Origin: an uncultured Clostridia bacterium
GTDB lineage: Bacteria > Bacillota > Clostridia > Christensenellales > Borkfalkiaceae
Assembly (NCBI GenBank): GCA_944372575.1
Contig: CALVZS010000005.1
Span: forward strand, 1-64,000
Reading direction: 5' to 3'
Length of the DNA stretch: 64,000 nt
Below, piece after piece: positions 24,581 through 32,448 of the stretch. Within the stretch, counting starts at the first letter, position 1; each line of letters begins with the position of its first letter. Below the pieces are notes generated by a model. The model made no database searches, was not told the origin of the DNA, and saw only the letters and a list, made by a program, of their open reading frames with translations. A program made the position numbers and the translations under genes.

Positions 24581-26014
24581 TCAGGACTTCCCGACAAGTT
24601 TTTCAAGAAAAGTCTTGTCATCATAGTCGTATTTAATACCCATGATCTCCTGGTACTTCTCCCCGCCCTTGCCCGCCACAAGCAGGATATCCCCCTCCGA
24701 CAGGAGTTCCACCGCATAGCGGATGGCGCGCTCGCGCTCCTCAATGGCGACATATTCGCTGGAGATCGGACAAAACCCCGCCTCAATGGCGGAGATGATG
24801 GAGTATGCATCCTCATAGCGCGGATTGTCCGAGGTGATCACGGTAAAATCGGCAAACCGCGCCGCAGTCTCCCCCATCTTTGCACGCTTGCCCGCATCTC
24901 TGTTTCCTCCGCAGCCGAAGAGAACGATGAGGCTTCCGGCGCAGTGTTCGCGCAGTGCGAGCAGCGACTTTTCCAGCCCGTCCGGCGTATGGGCAAAGTC
25001 CACGAAAATATCCCCGCCGTGAAAGTGCGCGATCCATTCCAGTCTGCCCTCCACGCGCACGTCGGCAAGGCCGCGGGCGATCGCACCCGTCCCGGCGCCC
25101 AGCCTGCGCGCCGCGCACGCCGCCGCCAGCGCATTGGAGAGGTTATGGCGCCCCGTCATGGGAATGCGCACCTCACACAGCTCATCCTGAAGATTGAGCA
25201 CCGCCCGAACCCCGTGCAGCGTGTCGCTCTCCACCAGGGCAAAGGCATCGGCAGGCGTCTCCAGTCCGTAAAAGATATGCGGAACTTCCTCCGACGAAAG
25301 GCTGCGCGCAAACGCGTCGTCGGCATTGAGAACGGCATAGGCGCACTTTTCCCGCGTAAAGAGCAGCTTTTTGGCGGCGGCATAGCGCTCCATCGTTCCG
25401 AAAAAATCGAGATGATCGCGCGAGAGGTTGGTAAAGACGGCAACATCGTATAAGACGGGCGCCTCCTTTTTCAGCGCAAGCGCATGGGCGGAGACCTCCA
25501 TGACCGCGGCCTTCATCCCCGCGTCCGCCATGTCCCGCAGGAGGGAGAAGAGGGTGACGGGATCGGGCGTCGTCAGCGACGGCGGGACGCAGATGCCGCC
25601 GTATTCCGCGCCGAGCGTTCCGATGCGCCCCGCGGGGATCCCCGATGCCTGCAGAACGGCGACCGTCATGGCGGCCGTCGTCGTCTTGCCGTTCGTCCCC
25701 GTGATGCCGATCATCTTCATTTCCCGTTCGGGATGCGCATAAAAGGCGGCGGCAATGCGCGCCATCGCCTCCCTTCCGTCCGGGACGACGAGCTGCGGGA
25801 CAGACAGGGAAAGTTTCCGCTCGCAGACGATCGCCGCCGCGCCGCGATCCGCCGCCTCCGCAGCATAGAGGTGGGCGTCCTCCCGCGTGCCGCGAAAACA
25901 GAAAAAGAGATCTCCCTCCCCCGCCGTGCGGCTGTCCGTACACAGCCCGCGCACCTCGGCATCGCCCGTAAGCTCCGCCTGCCCGAGTTCCGCTGCAAGT
26001 TCCGATAGTTTCAT
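24581..26014 (-). CDS. murE: UDP-N-acetylmuramoyl-tripeptide ligase (meso-DAP type)
   Basis: Adds the third stem-peptide residue. 477 residues, three Mur ligase domains: the N-terminal uridine-binding part (LCTDSRTAGEGDLFFCFRG), ATP-binding GITGTNGKTTTAAM near 104, TNLSRDHLDFFGTME, and the C-terminal domain with ITSDNPRYEDA. The DNPR motif is the one that selects meso-diaminopimelate, so the cell wall is predicted to be DAP-type. It lies between the class B PBP gene and mraY. murF, often next, is absent from the cluster. Confidence 0.96.
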   Translation of the reverse strand: MKLSELAAELGQAELTGDAEVRGLCTDSRTAGEGDLFFCFRGTREDAHLYAAEAADRGAAAIVCERKLSLSVPQLVVPDGREAMARIAAAFYAHPEREMKMIGITGTNGKTTTAAMTVAVLQASGIPAGRIGTLGAEYGGICVPPSLTTPDPVTLFSLLRDMADAGMKAAVMEVSAHALALKKEAPVLYDVAVFTNLSRDHLDFFGTMERYAAAKKLLFTREKCAYAVLNADDAFARSLSSEEVPHIFYGLETPADAFALVESDTLHGVRAVLNLQDELCEVRIPMTGRHNLSNALAAACAARRLGAGTGAIARGLADVRVEGRLEWIAHFHGGDIFVDFAHTPDGLEKSLLALREHCAGSLIVLFGCGGNRDAGKRAKMGETAARFADFTVITSDNPRYEDAYSIISAIEAGFCPISSEYVAIEERERAIRYAVELLSEGDILLVAGKGGEKYQEIMGIKYDYDDKTFLEKLVGKS

Positions 26015-27772
26015 TCAATCCTCCGCCGGGGGCAGCCGGAACAAGTCGATGATGCCCTCAAAAATTTCCTTTGCGCAGGGCGCGGCGACCGTGCTGCCGT
26101 AATATGCGCCCTGCGGTTCGTCCACGATGACGAGCGCGAGATAACGCGGATCATCCGCCGGAAAATATCCCACGAAGGAGGAGACATATTTCCCCTGGGC
26201 GATATGTCCGTCCTCATACTTTTGCGCCGTCCCCGTCTTGCCCGCCACGCGGTATCCCTCGATGTATGCCTTTTTCCCGCTTCCTTCGCGGACGACCCCC
26301 TCCAGCATGGAGGAAAGGAGCGAGGACGCTTCCTCACTCACCGTGCGCCCGATCAGCGCAGGCTTCGTCTGTTCGAGAACGGCGCCGTCCTCCGTGACGA
26401 TGGCATCCACGAGGCGGGGCGCATAATAGTATCCGCCGTTGACCGCCGCCGCGCTCGCGCACGCGAGCTGCAGCGCCGTGACGGCGATGGTCTGTCCGAA
26501 CCCGATGCGCGCAAAGTCACTCTCGCGCAGCGTACTCTCGGGCAGAAGCATTCCGATCGCCTCCCCCGAAAAATCGATCCCCGTCGCCCGCCCGAAATTG
26601 AACGCCGCGAGATAGTCATAGAACGTCTCCTTCCCCAGTGCGAGCGCGATGTCCACAAAACAGGGATTGCAGCTGTTGTTGAGCGCTTCCGCGAGCGTCT
26701 GATTGGAATGCTTCCCGTTCGCGTGATCGCTCCAGCAGCGGATGGTCGTGCCGTCCACCACGCGCGTGCGGGAGGAAGAAAACACGGCATTTGTTGCATA
26801 GGCATCCGGGTTGCCGCGCAGATATTCCTCGATATTCGCCGCGGCAGTGACGATCTTGAAGGTAGATCCCGGCTCATAGACGTCGCTCACGACCGAATTG
26901 CGGGAGAGAGAATTGAGCAGGGTGAGGTCATTGCGCGGGATCTCGTTGAGATCGTAGGAGGGAAGATTGACCATCGCCAGCACGGAAAAATCGTTCGGAT
27001 CGAGCACGACGGCGCGCGCCGCCTTTGCGGAATATTCCGTCAGCGCGGCCTGCATCACCTGTTCCGCGATCGCCTGGATGCGGTAGTCGAGCGTAAGGCG
27101 CAGATGCAGGCCGTCCGTCGCGGGAATGTATGCCGCCGTCGCACCCTCAAGGTCGACGCCGACGAGATCGGTCTCAAAGAGGATCTCCCCCCTTTCCCCT
27201 GCAAGATAGCTGTCATAGCGCTGCTCGATGCCCGTCGATCCCGCGCCGTCAAAGGAAGTAAACCCAAGCACCTGACAGGCGAGCGCGCCGTGCGGGTAAA
27301 AGCGCAGATCGTCGCGGGCATAATAGACGCCGGAAAGATCCGCGCCCTCGATGCGCGCCGCCGTCTCTTTGTCGGTGCGGCGGATGAGCGCGGTTTCCGA
27401 ACGGCTGTGATCGGTGAGCTTTGCAAGCACTTCGTCATAGTTCAGCCCGAGCGCCGCCGCGAGAACGGACGCCTCGCCCGCGGCATCCTCCACGGCATTG
27501 GCGCGCGCATACACGGTGTATGCCGGAAGATTGCCCGCAAGCAGTTCACCGTTGCGGTCATAGATATTGCCGCGCCCCGCCGTGACGGGGATCTCCCGCG
27601 TCCACTGGTCGAGCGCCCTGGCGTTCAGATCGTCCTCCCAGATGACCTGAATGTAGAAGAACCGCGACAAAAAAAGGCAAAAAAGAAAGGTTATCGCCGT
27701 AATTACGGCAAATAACCTCTTTCGTAGGACAGACAAGGAATAGTCCCGTATAATTATTTTTCCTCCGCGCAC
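26015..27772 (-). CDS. Class B penicillin-binding protein (FtsI/PBP2-type transpeptidase)
   Basis: Septal transpeptidase that crosslinks peptidoglycan and works with FtsW. One membrane span near the N-terminus (LFAVITAITFLFCLFLSRFFYI), a dimerisation domain with RGNIYDRNGELLA, then the transpeptidase domain with SxxK as GSTFK, SxN as SCN and KTGTAQ. No PASTA repeats follow, unlike PBP2x. The start is uncertain. GTG at 27772 gives 585 residues with GAGGAG 10 nt upstream. An ideal GGAGG inside codons 2-4 sits 7 nt before an ATT codon (27754), which might be a rare non-ATG start. The gene follows the ftsL-like gene by 28 nt. Confidence 0.93.
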   Translation of the reverse strand: MRGGKIIIRDYSLSVLRKRLFAVITAITFLFCLFLSRFFYIQVIWEDDLNARALDQWTREIPVTAGRGNIYDRNGELLAGNLPAYTVYARANAVEDAAGEASVLAAALGLNYDEVLAKLTDHSRSETALIRRTDKETAARIEGADLSGVYYARDDLRFYPHGALACQVLGFTSFDGAGSTGIEQRYDSYLAGERGEILFETDLVGVDLEGATAAYIPATDGLHLRLTLDYRIQAIAEQVMQAALTEYSAKAARAVVLDPNDFSVLAMVNLPSYDLNEIPRNDLTLLNSLSRNSVVSDVYEPGSTFKIVTAAANIEEYLRGNPDAYATNAVFSSSRTRVVDGTTIRCWSDHANGKHSNQTLAEALNNSCNPCFVDIALALGKETFYDYLAAFNFGRATGIDFSGEAIGMLLPESTLRESDFARIGFGQTIAVTALQLACASAAAVNGGYYYAPRLVDAIVTEDGAVLEQTKPALIGRTVSEEASSLLSSMLEGVVREGSGKKAYIEGYRVAGKTGTAQKYEDGHIAQGKYVSSFVGYFPADDPRYLALVIVDEPQGAYYGSTVAAPCAKEIFEGIIDLFRLPPAED

Positions 27773-27800
27773 TCCGTGCGCTCTCCTCGGACGGGTGCGA

Positions 27801-28841
27801 TCAGTCGCCGCGCACCATCCCGTTCTCCTGCGCCCATGCGTCGATATATTCGTCTGACTGGAGATAGTTGATGTCATCCTGCATCTGCACATAGCGCTCC
27901 CGGAGCTCCTGCAGCTGCGCCTCTTTGCCGGCGATGTCGGCATTCCGCGCACTCAGGATGCCGGAATTGACACAGATGAGCGCAATGATGAGAACAACTG
28001 CCGCCACGATGGCGCACAGGATGAGTTTCGTCTTGGCGGACAGAGCGGACTGCGACTGCGTGCGCGTCCCCTCGCTCGTGCGCAGCACCTCCATCGTACG
28101 GCGGGTGGGAAGCGCGTCCTCCTCCGCAGCGGGTGCAAACGCAGGGGCGGCGGGCATCTCGACGGGGGCGGGCGCAAACGCGGGCGCCGGCATGACGGCA
28201 GGCGCTGCGTACATCTGCGCAGGCGCCCTCGCGGGCGACGCCGCAGGCGCGCCCATGACCGTCGGCGCAGGAGCAGCTGCAGGCGCAGCCGCTCCTGCCC
28301 TCGTGTCAATGATCTCACCATCCTTTATAGCAAGTCCTTCAAACAGCCTCGGTTTGCTCGGGGCAGGCGTATAGGCAACATAATCCGCAAGGCGGTGCGC
28401 CGTATTGGCGGAAAAATCCGCCTCCCGCGCGGGTGTTGCGGGCACGGCAGACGCGGAGCGCGCCACCGACTCATGTACGGGCATGGCAGCGGGCGCCGCG
28501 GGAGCGGACGGTTGCTGCACGGGCGCAACGGGGCGCTCGAGCGTCGCCGTTGCAACGGGGCCTGCCGTGGGTGCGGGCGCATACCCGCCCGCATAGCGCG
28601 CGCTGGCAAATCCGTTTGCATAGGCGCTCTCCGCGCTCGGATAGGAACTGCTCGCACGGTGTTCGAAGGCGCTTTCATGCGCACCGGCATTTGCCCACTC
28701 CTCTGCGTTTCCGTTTTCATAGAGCAGCGCACGATAGCCGGCGATATTCTTCTTGTGTTCCTCCTCGGCAGACATCCGGCGGTCTTCGCGCCGTTCTTCA
28801 CGTTTTACTGCGGTGTCTTCCATGAGTGCCGTGTTCGCCAT
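27801..28841 (-). CDS. ftsL: FtsL-like division protein with a long Ala/Pro-rich cytoplasmic region
   Basis: 346 residues. The C-terminal 75 residues have the FtsL layout: a membrane span at about 275-295 (LILCAIVAAVVLIIALICV) and an outward coiled coil (GKEAQLQELRERYVQMQDDINYLQ). They are in the right place, between rsmH and the class B PBP. The first about 265 residues are unusual: charged (KREERREDRRMSAEEEHKK), then Ala/Pro/Val-rich and of low complexity. FtsL proteins are normally 90-130 residues. The FtsL call rests on synteny and topology, since the family is poorly conserved. RNA and protein evidence is needed to see whether the long N-terminal part is kept. Confidence 0.75.
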   Translation of the reverse strand: MANTALMEDTAVKREERREDRRMSAEEEHKKNIAGYRALLYENGNAEEWANAGAHESAFEHRASSSYPSAESAYANGFASARYAGGYAPAPTAGPVATATLERPVAPVQQPSAPAAPAAMPVHESVARSASAVPATPAREADFSANTAHRLADYVAYTPAPSKPRLFEGLAIKDGEIIDTRAGAAAPAAAPAPTVMGAPAASPARAPAQMYAAPAVMPAPAFAPAPVEMPAAPAFAPAAEEDALPTRRTMEVLRTSEGTRTQSQSALSAKTKLILCAIVAAVVLIIALICVNSGILSARNADIAGKEAQLQELRERYVQMQDDINYLQSDEYIDAWAQENGMVRGD

Positions 28842-28880
28842 GACAGTTCCCCTTACGATGATATTCCGATTCTTGCCCGT

Positions 28881-29813
28881 TTATTCGACTTTTCGGGCGA
28901 TGCGCAGTTTTGCGCTTGAGCTTCTTGTATTTTCTCTCTGCTCCGCCTCCCCCGCCGTGACGGGCTTGCGGTTGATGAGTTCGATCTCCTGTTTCCTTCC
29001 GCAGACGCAGACGGGAAAACTCTTGGGACAGATGCAGCCCTCGCTCATAGAGCGGAACACGCTCTTGACGATCCTGTCCTCCAGGGAATGAAAGGTGAGG
29101 ATGCACGCCCTTCCGCCCGGCTTTAACCGCCTTGTCAGCCCTTCAATGCATTCTTTCAGGCCGTCCAATTCCCCGTTGACTTCGATGCGGATCGCCTGGA
29201 AGGTCTTTCGCGCACAGGCGTGATAGCGGTATTTTGCGGGAACGCTTCGCTCGATAATCTCGCGCAGCGCGCCGCACGTCGTGATCCTGCCCCTCTCCCG
29301 TTCCCGCACGAGATTGTGTACGATGGAGGGAGCAAACGTCTCCTCGCCGTATTCGCGCAGGATGCGCAGCAGCTCCTCCGCGGGATATTCATTGACAACG
29401 GTCTCCGCCGTGAGCGATGCTCTGTCATCCATGCGCATATCGAGGGGCGCATCGCCGGCAGTATAGGCAAAGCCGCGGGATGCCGTATCGATCTGATGGG
29501 AACTGATGCCCAGATCAAGGAGATAGCCGTCCAGCTTCTCTATGCCCGCCTCGGCGAGCACCGACGCATATCCTTTGAAATCGGAACGGAAGATCCGGAA
29601 CCGTCCCGCAAAGGGCGCGAGCCGCTCTTCCGCTTCCCGGATGGCGTCGCTGTCCTTATCGGTGGCGATGAGCCGCACCGTGGGATCGGCGGCGAGGATG
29701 GCGTACGAATGTCCTCCGCCCCCCACCGTGCCGTCGAAATACACGCCGCCCGGTCTGATGTCCAGACCGGCGATGACCTCTTCGACCATGATCGGACGAT
29801 GATATTCGCCCAT
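28881..29813 (-). CDS. rsmH: 16S rRNA (cytosine(1402)-N4)-methyltransferase
   Basis: RsmH/MraW methylates C1402 in the ribosomal P site. 310 residues. SAM-binding motifs: DGTVGGGGHSYAIL near the N-terminus, IATDKDSDAI, YLLDLGISSHQID, FAYTAGDAPLDMRMD, and the C-terminal LTFHSLEDRIVKSVF. It starts 2 nt before the mraZ stop region, the standard order mraZ-rsmH. Confidence 0.97.
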   Translation of the reverse strand: MGEYHRPIMVEEVIAGLDIRPGGVYFDGTVGGGGHSYAILAADPTVRLIATDKDSDAIREAEERLAPFAGRFRIFRSDFKGYASVLAEAGIEKLDGYLLDLGISSHQIDTASRGFAYTAGDAPLDMRMDDRASLTAETVVNEYPAEELLRILREYGEETFAPSIVHNLVRERERGRITTCGALREIIERSVPAKYRYHACARKTFQAIRIEVNGELDGLKECIEGLTRRLKPGGRACILTFHSLEDRIVKSVFRSMSEGCICPKSFPVCVCGRKQEIELINRKPVTAGEAEQRENTRSSSAKLRIARKVE

Positions 29814-29814
29814 C

Positions 29815-30261
29815 TCACTGCTCCGCAGACTTCTTGTTGTATGCGAGCATATTTGCCTGCTGAATGGTCATGCTTCCGACCGACGCCTCAAATTTATCCT
29901 GCGCCCAGATCTCAATGTACTGCCCCATACCGACGGTCACGATGTCCTTTCCGAGCCCCGCATATTCGCGGAATGCCTTCGGGATGGGCGCGCGGCCCTG
30001 CGGATCCTCCGCCACCTCATCAATGGAACACATAATGCGGCGCTTGGCGTTCATCAGTTCGGGATCGCCCGGATTGACTTCATCGAAGGATGCGAGTTTT
30101 GCGCTGAGTACAGATTCGGGCATCACGGAGATACAGCCGGCCGCATATTCGACAAAGTACAGCTTTTCGCCCCGCGGAAATTCGTTCTTGTATTTCGCGG
30201 GGATGCGGATTCGGTTTTTGGCGTCCAGCTGGTGGGCGACTTTTCCGGTCAGCAGTTTCAT
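29815..30261 (-). CDS. mraZ: Transcriptional regulator MraZ
   Basis: 148 residues with two SpoVT-AbrB-like halves (about 1-60 and 75-130). Diagnostic features are the start KLLTGKVAHQLDAKNRIRIPAKYKNEF and the second-half motif DPQGRAPIPKAFREYAGL. MraZ binds short direct repeats in its own promoter and controls the dcw cluster. Four such repeats are present just upstream (30302-30336). It is the first gene of the division and cell-wall operon. Confidence 0.96.
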   Translation of the reverse strand: MKLLTGKVAHQLDAKNRIRIPAKYKNEFPRGEKLYFVEYAAGCISVMPESVLSAKLASFDEVNPGDPELMNAKRRIMCSIDEVAEDPQGRAPIPKAFREYAGLGKDIVTVGMGQYIEIWAQDKFEASVGSMTIQQANMLAYNKKSAEQ

Positions 30262-30293
30262 ATGTGTATCCCAATTTCTGTACTACGAGAATT

Positions 30294-30336
30294 ATTATAG
30301 CACCACTTTTGACCACTGTCAACCACCTTGAACCAC
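30294..30336 (-). promoter_or_regulatory. mraZ promoter with four MraZ-box repeats
   Basis: On the minus strand TTGACA (30317-30322), 17 bp, TATAAT (30294-30299). Four GTGGT pentamers lie at exact 10-bp steps (plus-strand ACCAC at 30302, 30312, 30322 and 30332) and overlap the -35 and spacer. MraZ proteins are known to bind direct repeats of this type. Confidence 0.85.
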
Positions 30337-30362
30337 TTTTTTCCCAAAAATCAAAATTATTT

Positions 30363-31250
30363 TTAGTTAAAATTAAAACAAATGTTCGTAAAATACACCC
30401 TTTGATTGTCTTTTTTCGCCTTTCCGAGGAAGAAAATCCCCCCATTTTGCCCTTTTTTATACTTTTTTGTAAAACATTTGTTCGGATTCTGTTCGCCCAA
30501 AAGGTGGTCAGCCGTCCCAAATCTGAGGCATTTTTCCCTTTCCGCAAGGACGGAATACAGCTGCCGCGCCGTTCCGTCCGCCCCGTCAAAGACGGGAACC
30601 CTGTAAAAATCCCCGATTTCCCTGCGAAAAAACGCATAATGCGTGCAGCCGAGCACCACCCCGTCACACGGGATCCGGGGCAGGTAGTCAGAAAGGGTCA
30701 GGTTTTCCCCGAAGCGGAAATGCCGCTCGACCGCCCCTGCCAGGGCGGGGAGCGGCACGACGGAAAAGCTGCATGAGGGAAAGCGCGCGAGCAGGGCGTG
30801 CAGCCGATCGCTCTGTACCGTGCGCGGCGTGGCAAGCACAAGGATGCGGCGGCACGTCTTTGCCGCCGGAGCAACGGCCGGCTCCATCCCGATGACGGGA
30901 AAGGAGAACTCCGCGCGCATCCTCTCCGCGCAGACGGCGGTCGCCGTATTGCAGGCGAGCACGGCGGCGTCCGCCCGGAGCCGTGCAAAGCGCTGCAGCG
31001 CAGTGCGGACAAAGCGGGTGATCTCCTCCCCCGTCCGGCTGCCGTAAGGGGCATGAGCGTTGTCACCGAGATAATAAAAGCGGGCGGCAGGCAGACTGCG
31101 GACGCACGCGGCAAGAACGGTGAGCCCCCCGATCCCGCTGTCAAAAATCCCCACGCATTTTCCGCTACCCTGCCCGGAACCGGAATCTGTATTATCGCAA
31201 AGTTTTTGGAAAATTTCTTGCTTCCCCCATGAAAAACAGTTTACAAGCAC
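30363..31250 (-). CDS. murI: Glutamate racemase
   Basis: Makes D-Glu for the peptidoglycan stem peptide. Catalytic features are present: FDSGIGGLTVL, the first Cys in LACNTATAV, and the second in VVLGCTHYAF; LGDNAHAPYG is also typical. The start is unclear. GTG at 31250 (295 residues) has no ribosome site and sits 4 nt after a -10 element. GTG at 31154, directly before GIFDSGIGG (263 residues), gives the usual length. The last about 45 residues are Lys/Phe/Asn-rich and unlike the family. It lies upstream of mraZ on the same strand and divergent from rpsT. Confidence 0.93.
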   Translation of the reverse strand: MLVNCFSWGKQEIFQKLCDNTDSGSGQGSGKCVGIFDSGIGGLTVLAACVRSLPAARFYYLGDNAHAPYGSRTGEEITRFVRTALQRFARLRADAAVLACNTATAVCAERMRAEFSFPVIGMEPAVAPAAKTCRRILVLATPRTVQSDRLHALLARFPSCSFSVVPLPALAGAVERHFRFGENLTLSDYLPRIPCDGVVLGCTHYAFFRREIGDFYRVPVFDGADGTARQLYSVLAEREKCLRFGTADHLLGEQNPNKCFTKKYKKGQNGGIFFLGKAKKDNQRVYFTNICFNFN

Positions 31251-31268
31251 TCTATTTTATGCTAAAAT
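31240..31268 (+). promoter_or_regulatory. Sigma-A promoter of rpsT
   Basis: TTTACA (31240-31245), 17 bp, TAAAAT (31263-31268), 45 bp before the GTG of rpsT. Confidence 0.65.
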
Positions 31269-31283
31269 AGCAGAAGTTATCAA
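31254..31283 (-). promoter_or_regulatory. Candidate promoter of murI, overlapping the rpsT promoter
   Basis: On the minus strand TTGATA (31278-31283), 18 bp, TAAAAT (31254-31259). Divergent overlap means that murI and rpsT initiation should compete. Confidence 0.45.
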
Positions 31284-31312
31284 GACAAAAGCCATTCGGA
31301 AGGAGTAATATC

Positions 31313-31579
31313 GTGCCTAATATCAAATCTGCGAAAAAGCGCGTGCTGGTGACCGAGAAGAAGACGAAAGAGAACAAAATGATCAAGTCCGCGCTCAAGA
31401 CGAGTATCAAGAAGTTCCTTGCCGCCGTCGAAGCCGGCGACAAAGAAACGGCAAACGCGCTGTATCCCGAGACGGTCTCGGCGATCGATTCCGCAGCGAG
31501 CAAGGGCGTTCTGCACAAGAACAACGCCGCAAACAAAAAGGCAAAGCTCGCAAAGAAGCTCGCCGCCCTCTCCGCGTAA
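31313..31579 (+). CDS. rpsT: 30S ribosomal protein S20
   Basis: 88-residue, very Lys/Ala-rich protein that binds the 16S rRNA 5' domain. It starts [17 protein letters not shown] (GTG start, AAGGAG upstream) and has [15 protein letters not shown] and the end [20 protein letters not shown], all diagnostic of S20. Monocistronic, followed by two intrinsic terminators. Confidence 0.97.
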   Translation: MPNIKSAKKRVLVTEKKTKENKMIKSALKTSIKKFLAAVEAGDKETANALYPETVSAIDSAASKGVLHKNNAANKKAKLAKKLAALSA

Positions 31580-31594
31580 CCAAAGCAGAAGATC

Positions 31595-31619
31595 ACCCGC
31601 CCGCACGGCGGGTTTTTTT
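31595..31619 (+). terminator. First rpsT terminator
   Basis: CCCGCC/GGCGGG stem followed by TTTTTTT. Confidence 0.85.
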
Positions 31620-31638
31620 CGTGTCTGCAAATCATCCG

Positions 31639-31665
31639 ACCGCCCCTCGCCGGGGCGGTTTTTTC
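31639..31665 (+). terminator. Second rpsT terminator
   Basis: ACCGCCCC/GGGGCGGT stem with a 5-nt loop and TTTTTT. Tandem back-up of the one 20 nt earlier. Confidence 0.85.
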
Positions 31666-31882
31666 ATGTGATATGCCGCAATACGGCTCTTCCCTCTCCC
31701 TCCGTGAAAAAAAGATGAAAGAATTTAAAAAAATGTTGTTTCAAACGGTTGACATTTCATGGGAATTATATTATGATATGCACCGTTGGTTTATTAAAAA
31801 TAAACTTTTTGTTTAATTTTACGAGAGTTCCGTAAAACTTGACGGAAAGTTTAGTATTAGAAAACGGAAAAAGGAGTTTTAT
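31666..31882 (+). promoter_or_regulatory. Promoter and candidate operators of the XRE-cupin/pot operon
   Basis: The 303-bp stretch after rpsT holds two terminators and then this region. A promoter is visible: TTGACA (31749-31754), 17 bp, TATGAT (31772-31777). Two inverted repeats follow in the leader: GTTTATT-N3-AATAAAC (31789-31805) and TTTTACG-N7-CGTAAAA (31817-31837). Either could bind the XRE-cupin protein encoded just downstream. Confidence 0.65.
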
Positions 31883-32416
31883 ATGCAGCTCGGCAGAAAG
31901 ATCCGAGACCTACGCCAACAGTACAACCTGACACAGGAAGAGCTTGCCGACCGGTGCGAGCTGACCAAGGGATATATTTCCCAGCTGGAAAACGATCTGA
32001 CCAGCCCCTCCATTGCGACGCTCACCGACATCCTCAACGCCCTGGGCAGCAACCTCTCCGACTTCTTCCGCGAGGACAGCGAGGAAAAGATCGTTTTTTC
32101 GCAGGAGGAATACATTGAAAAGCAGAGCGATGGCATGATCTGGAACTGGGTGATCCCCAATGCCCAGAAAAACATGATGGAGCCCGTGCTGGTCGAACTG
32201 GAGCCGGAGGCATCCGCACCCGTGGATTTTCCGCATGACGGCGAGGAATTCGGCTATGTGCTCGAGGGGCGCATCGCCATCATCGTCGGCGGAAAAGCGC
32301 ACACGGCAAAAAAGGGAGAGAGTTTTTACTTCACCGCAAACCGCGAGCACCGCATCCTGAACAAGGGCAAGGGCCGCGCAAAATTTTTGTGGATCTCCAC
32401 ACCGCCCAACTTTTAG
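31883..32416 (+). CDS. XRE-cupin transcriptional regulator of polyamine uptake
   Basis: 177 residues. An N-terminal XRE helix-turn-helix (about 5-60: IRDLRQQYNLTQEELADRCELTKGYISQLEN) is joined to a C-terminal cupin (about 105-172: FPHDGEEFGYVLEGRIAIIVGGKAHTAKKGESFYF). This PuuR-like architecture typically senses a small molecule, and next to potABCD it is the usual polyamine-responsive regulator in Clostridia. AAGGAG precedes the ATG. It is the first gene of the operon (32 nt before potA), so autoregulation is likely. Confidence 0.92.
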   Translation: MQLGRKIRDLRQQYNLTQEELADRCELTKGYISQLENDLTSPSIATLTDILNALGSNLSDFFREDSEEKIVFSQEEYIEKQSDGMIWNWVIPNAQKNMMEPVLVELEPEASAPVDFPHDGEEFGYVLEGRIAIIVGGKAHTAKKGESFYFTANREHRILNKGKGRAKFLWISTPPNF

Positions 32417-32448
32417 AAAAAAATATGAATTGATAGACAGGAGAGAAC

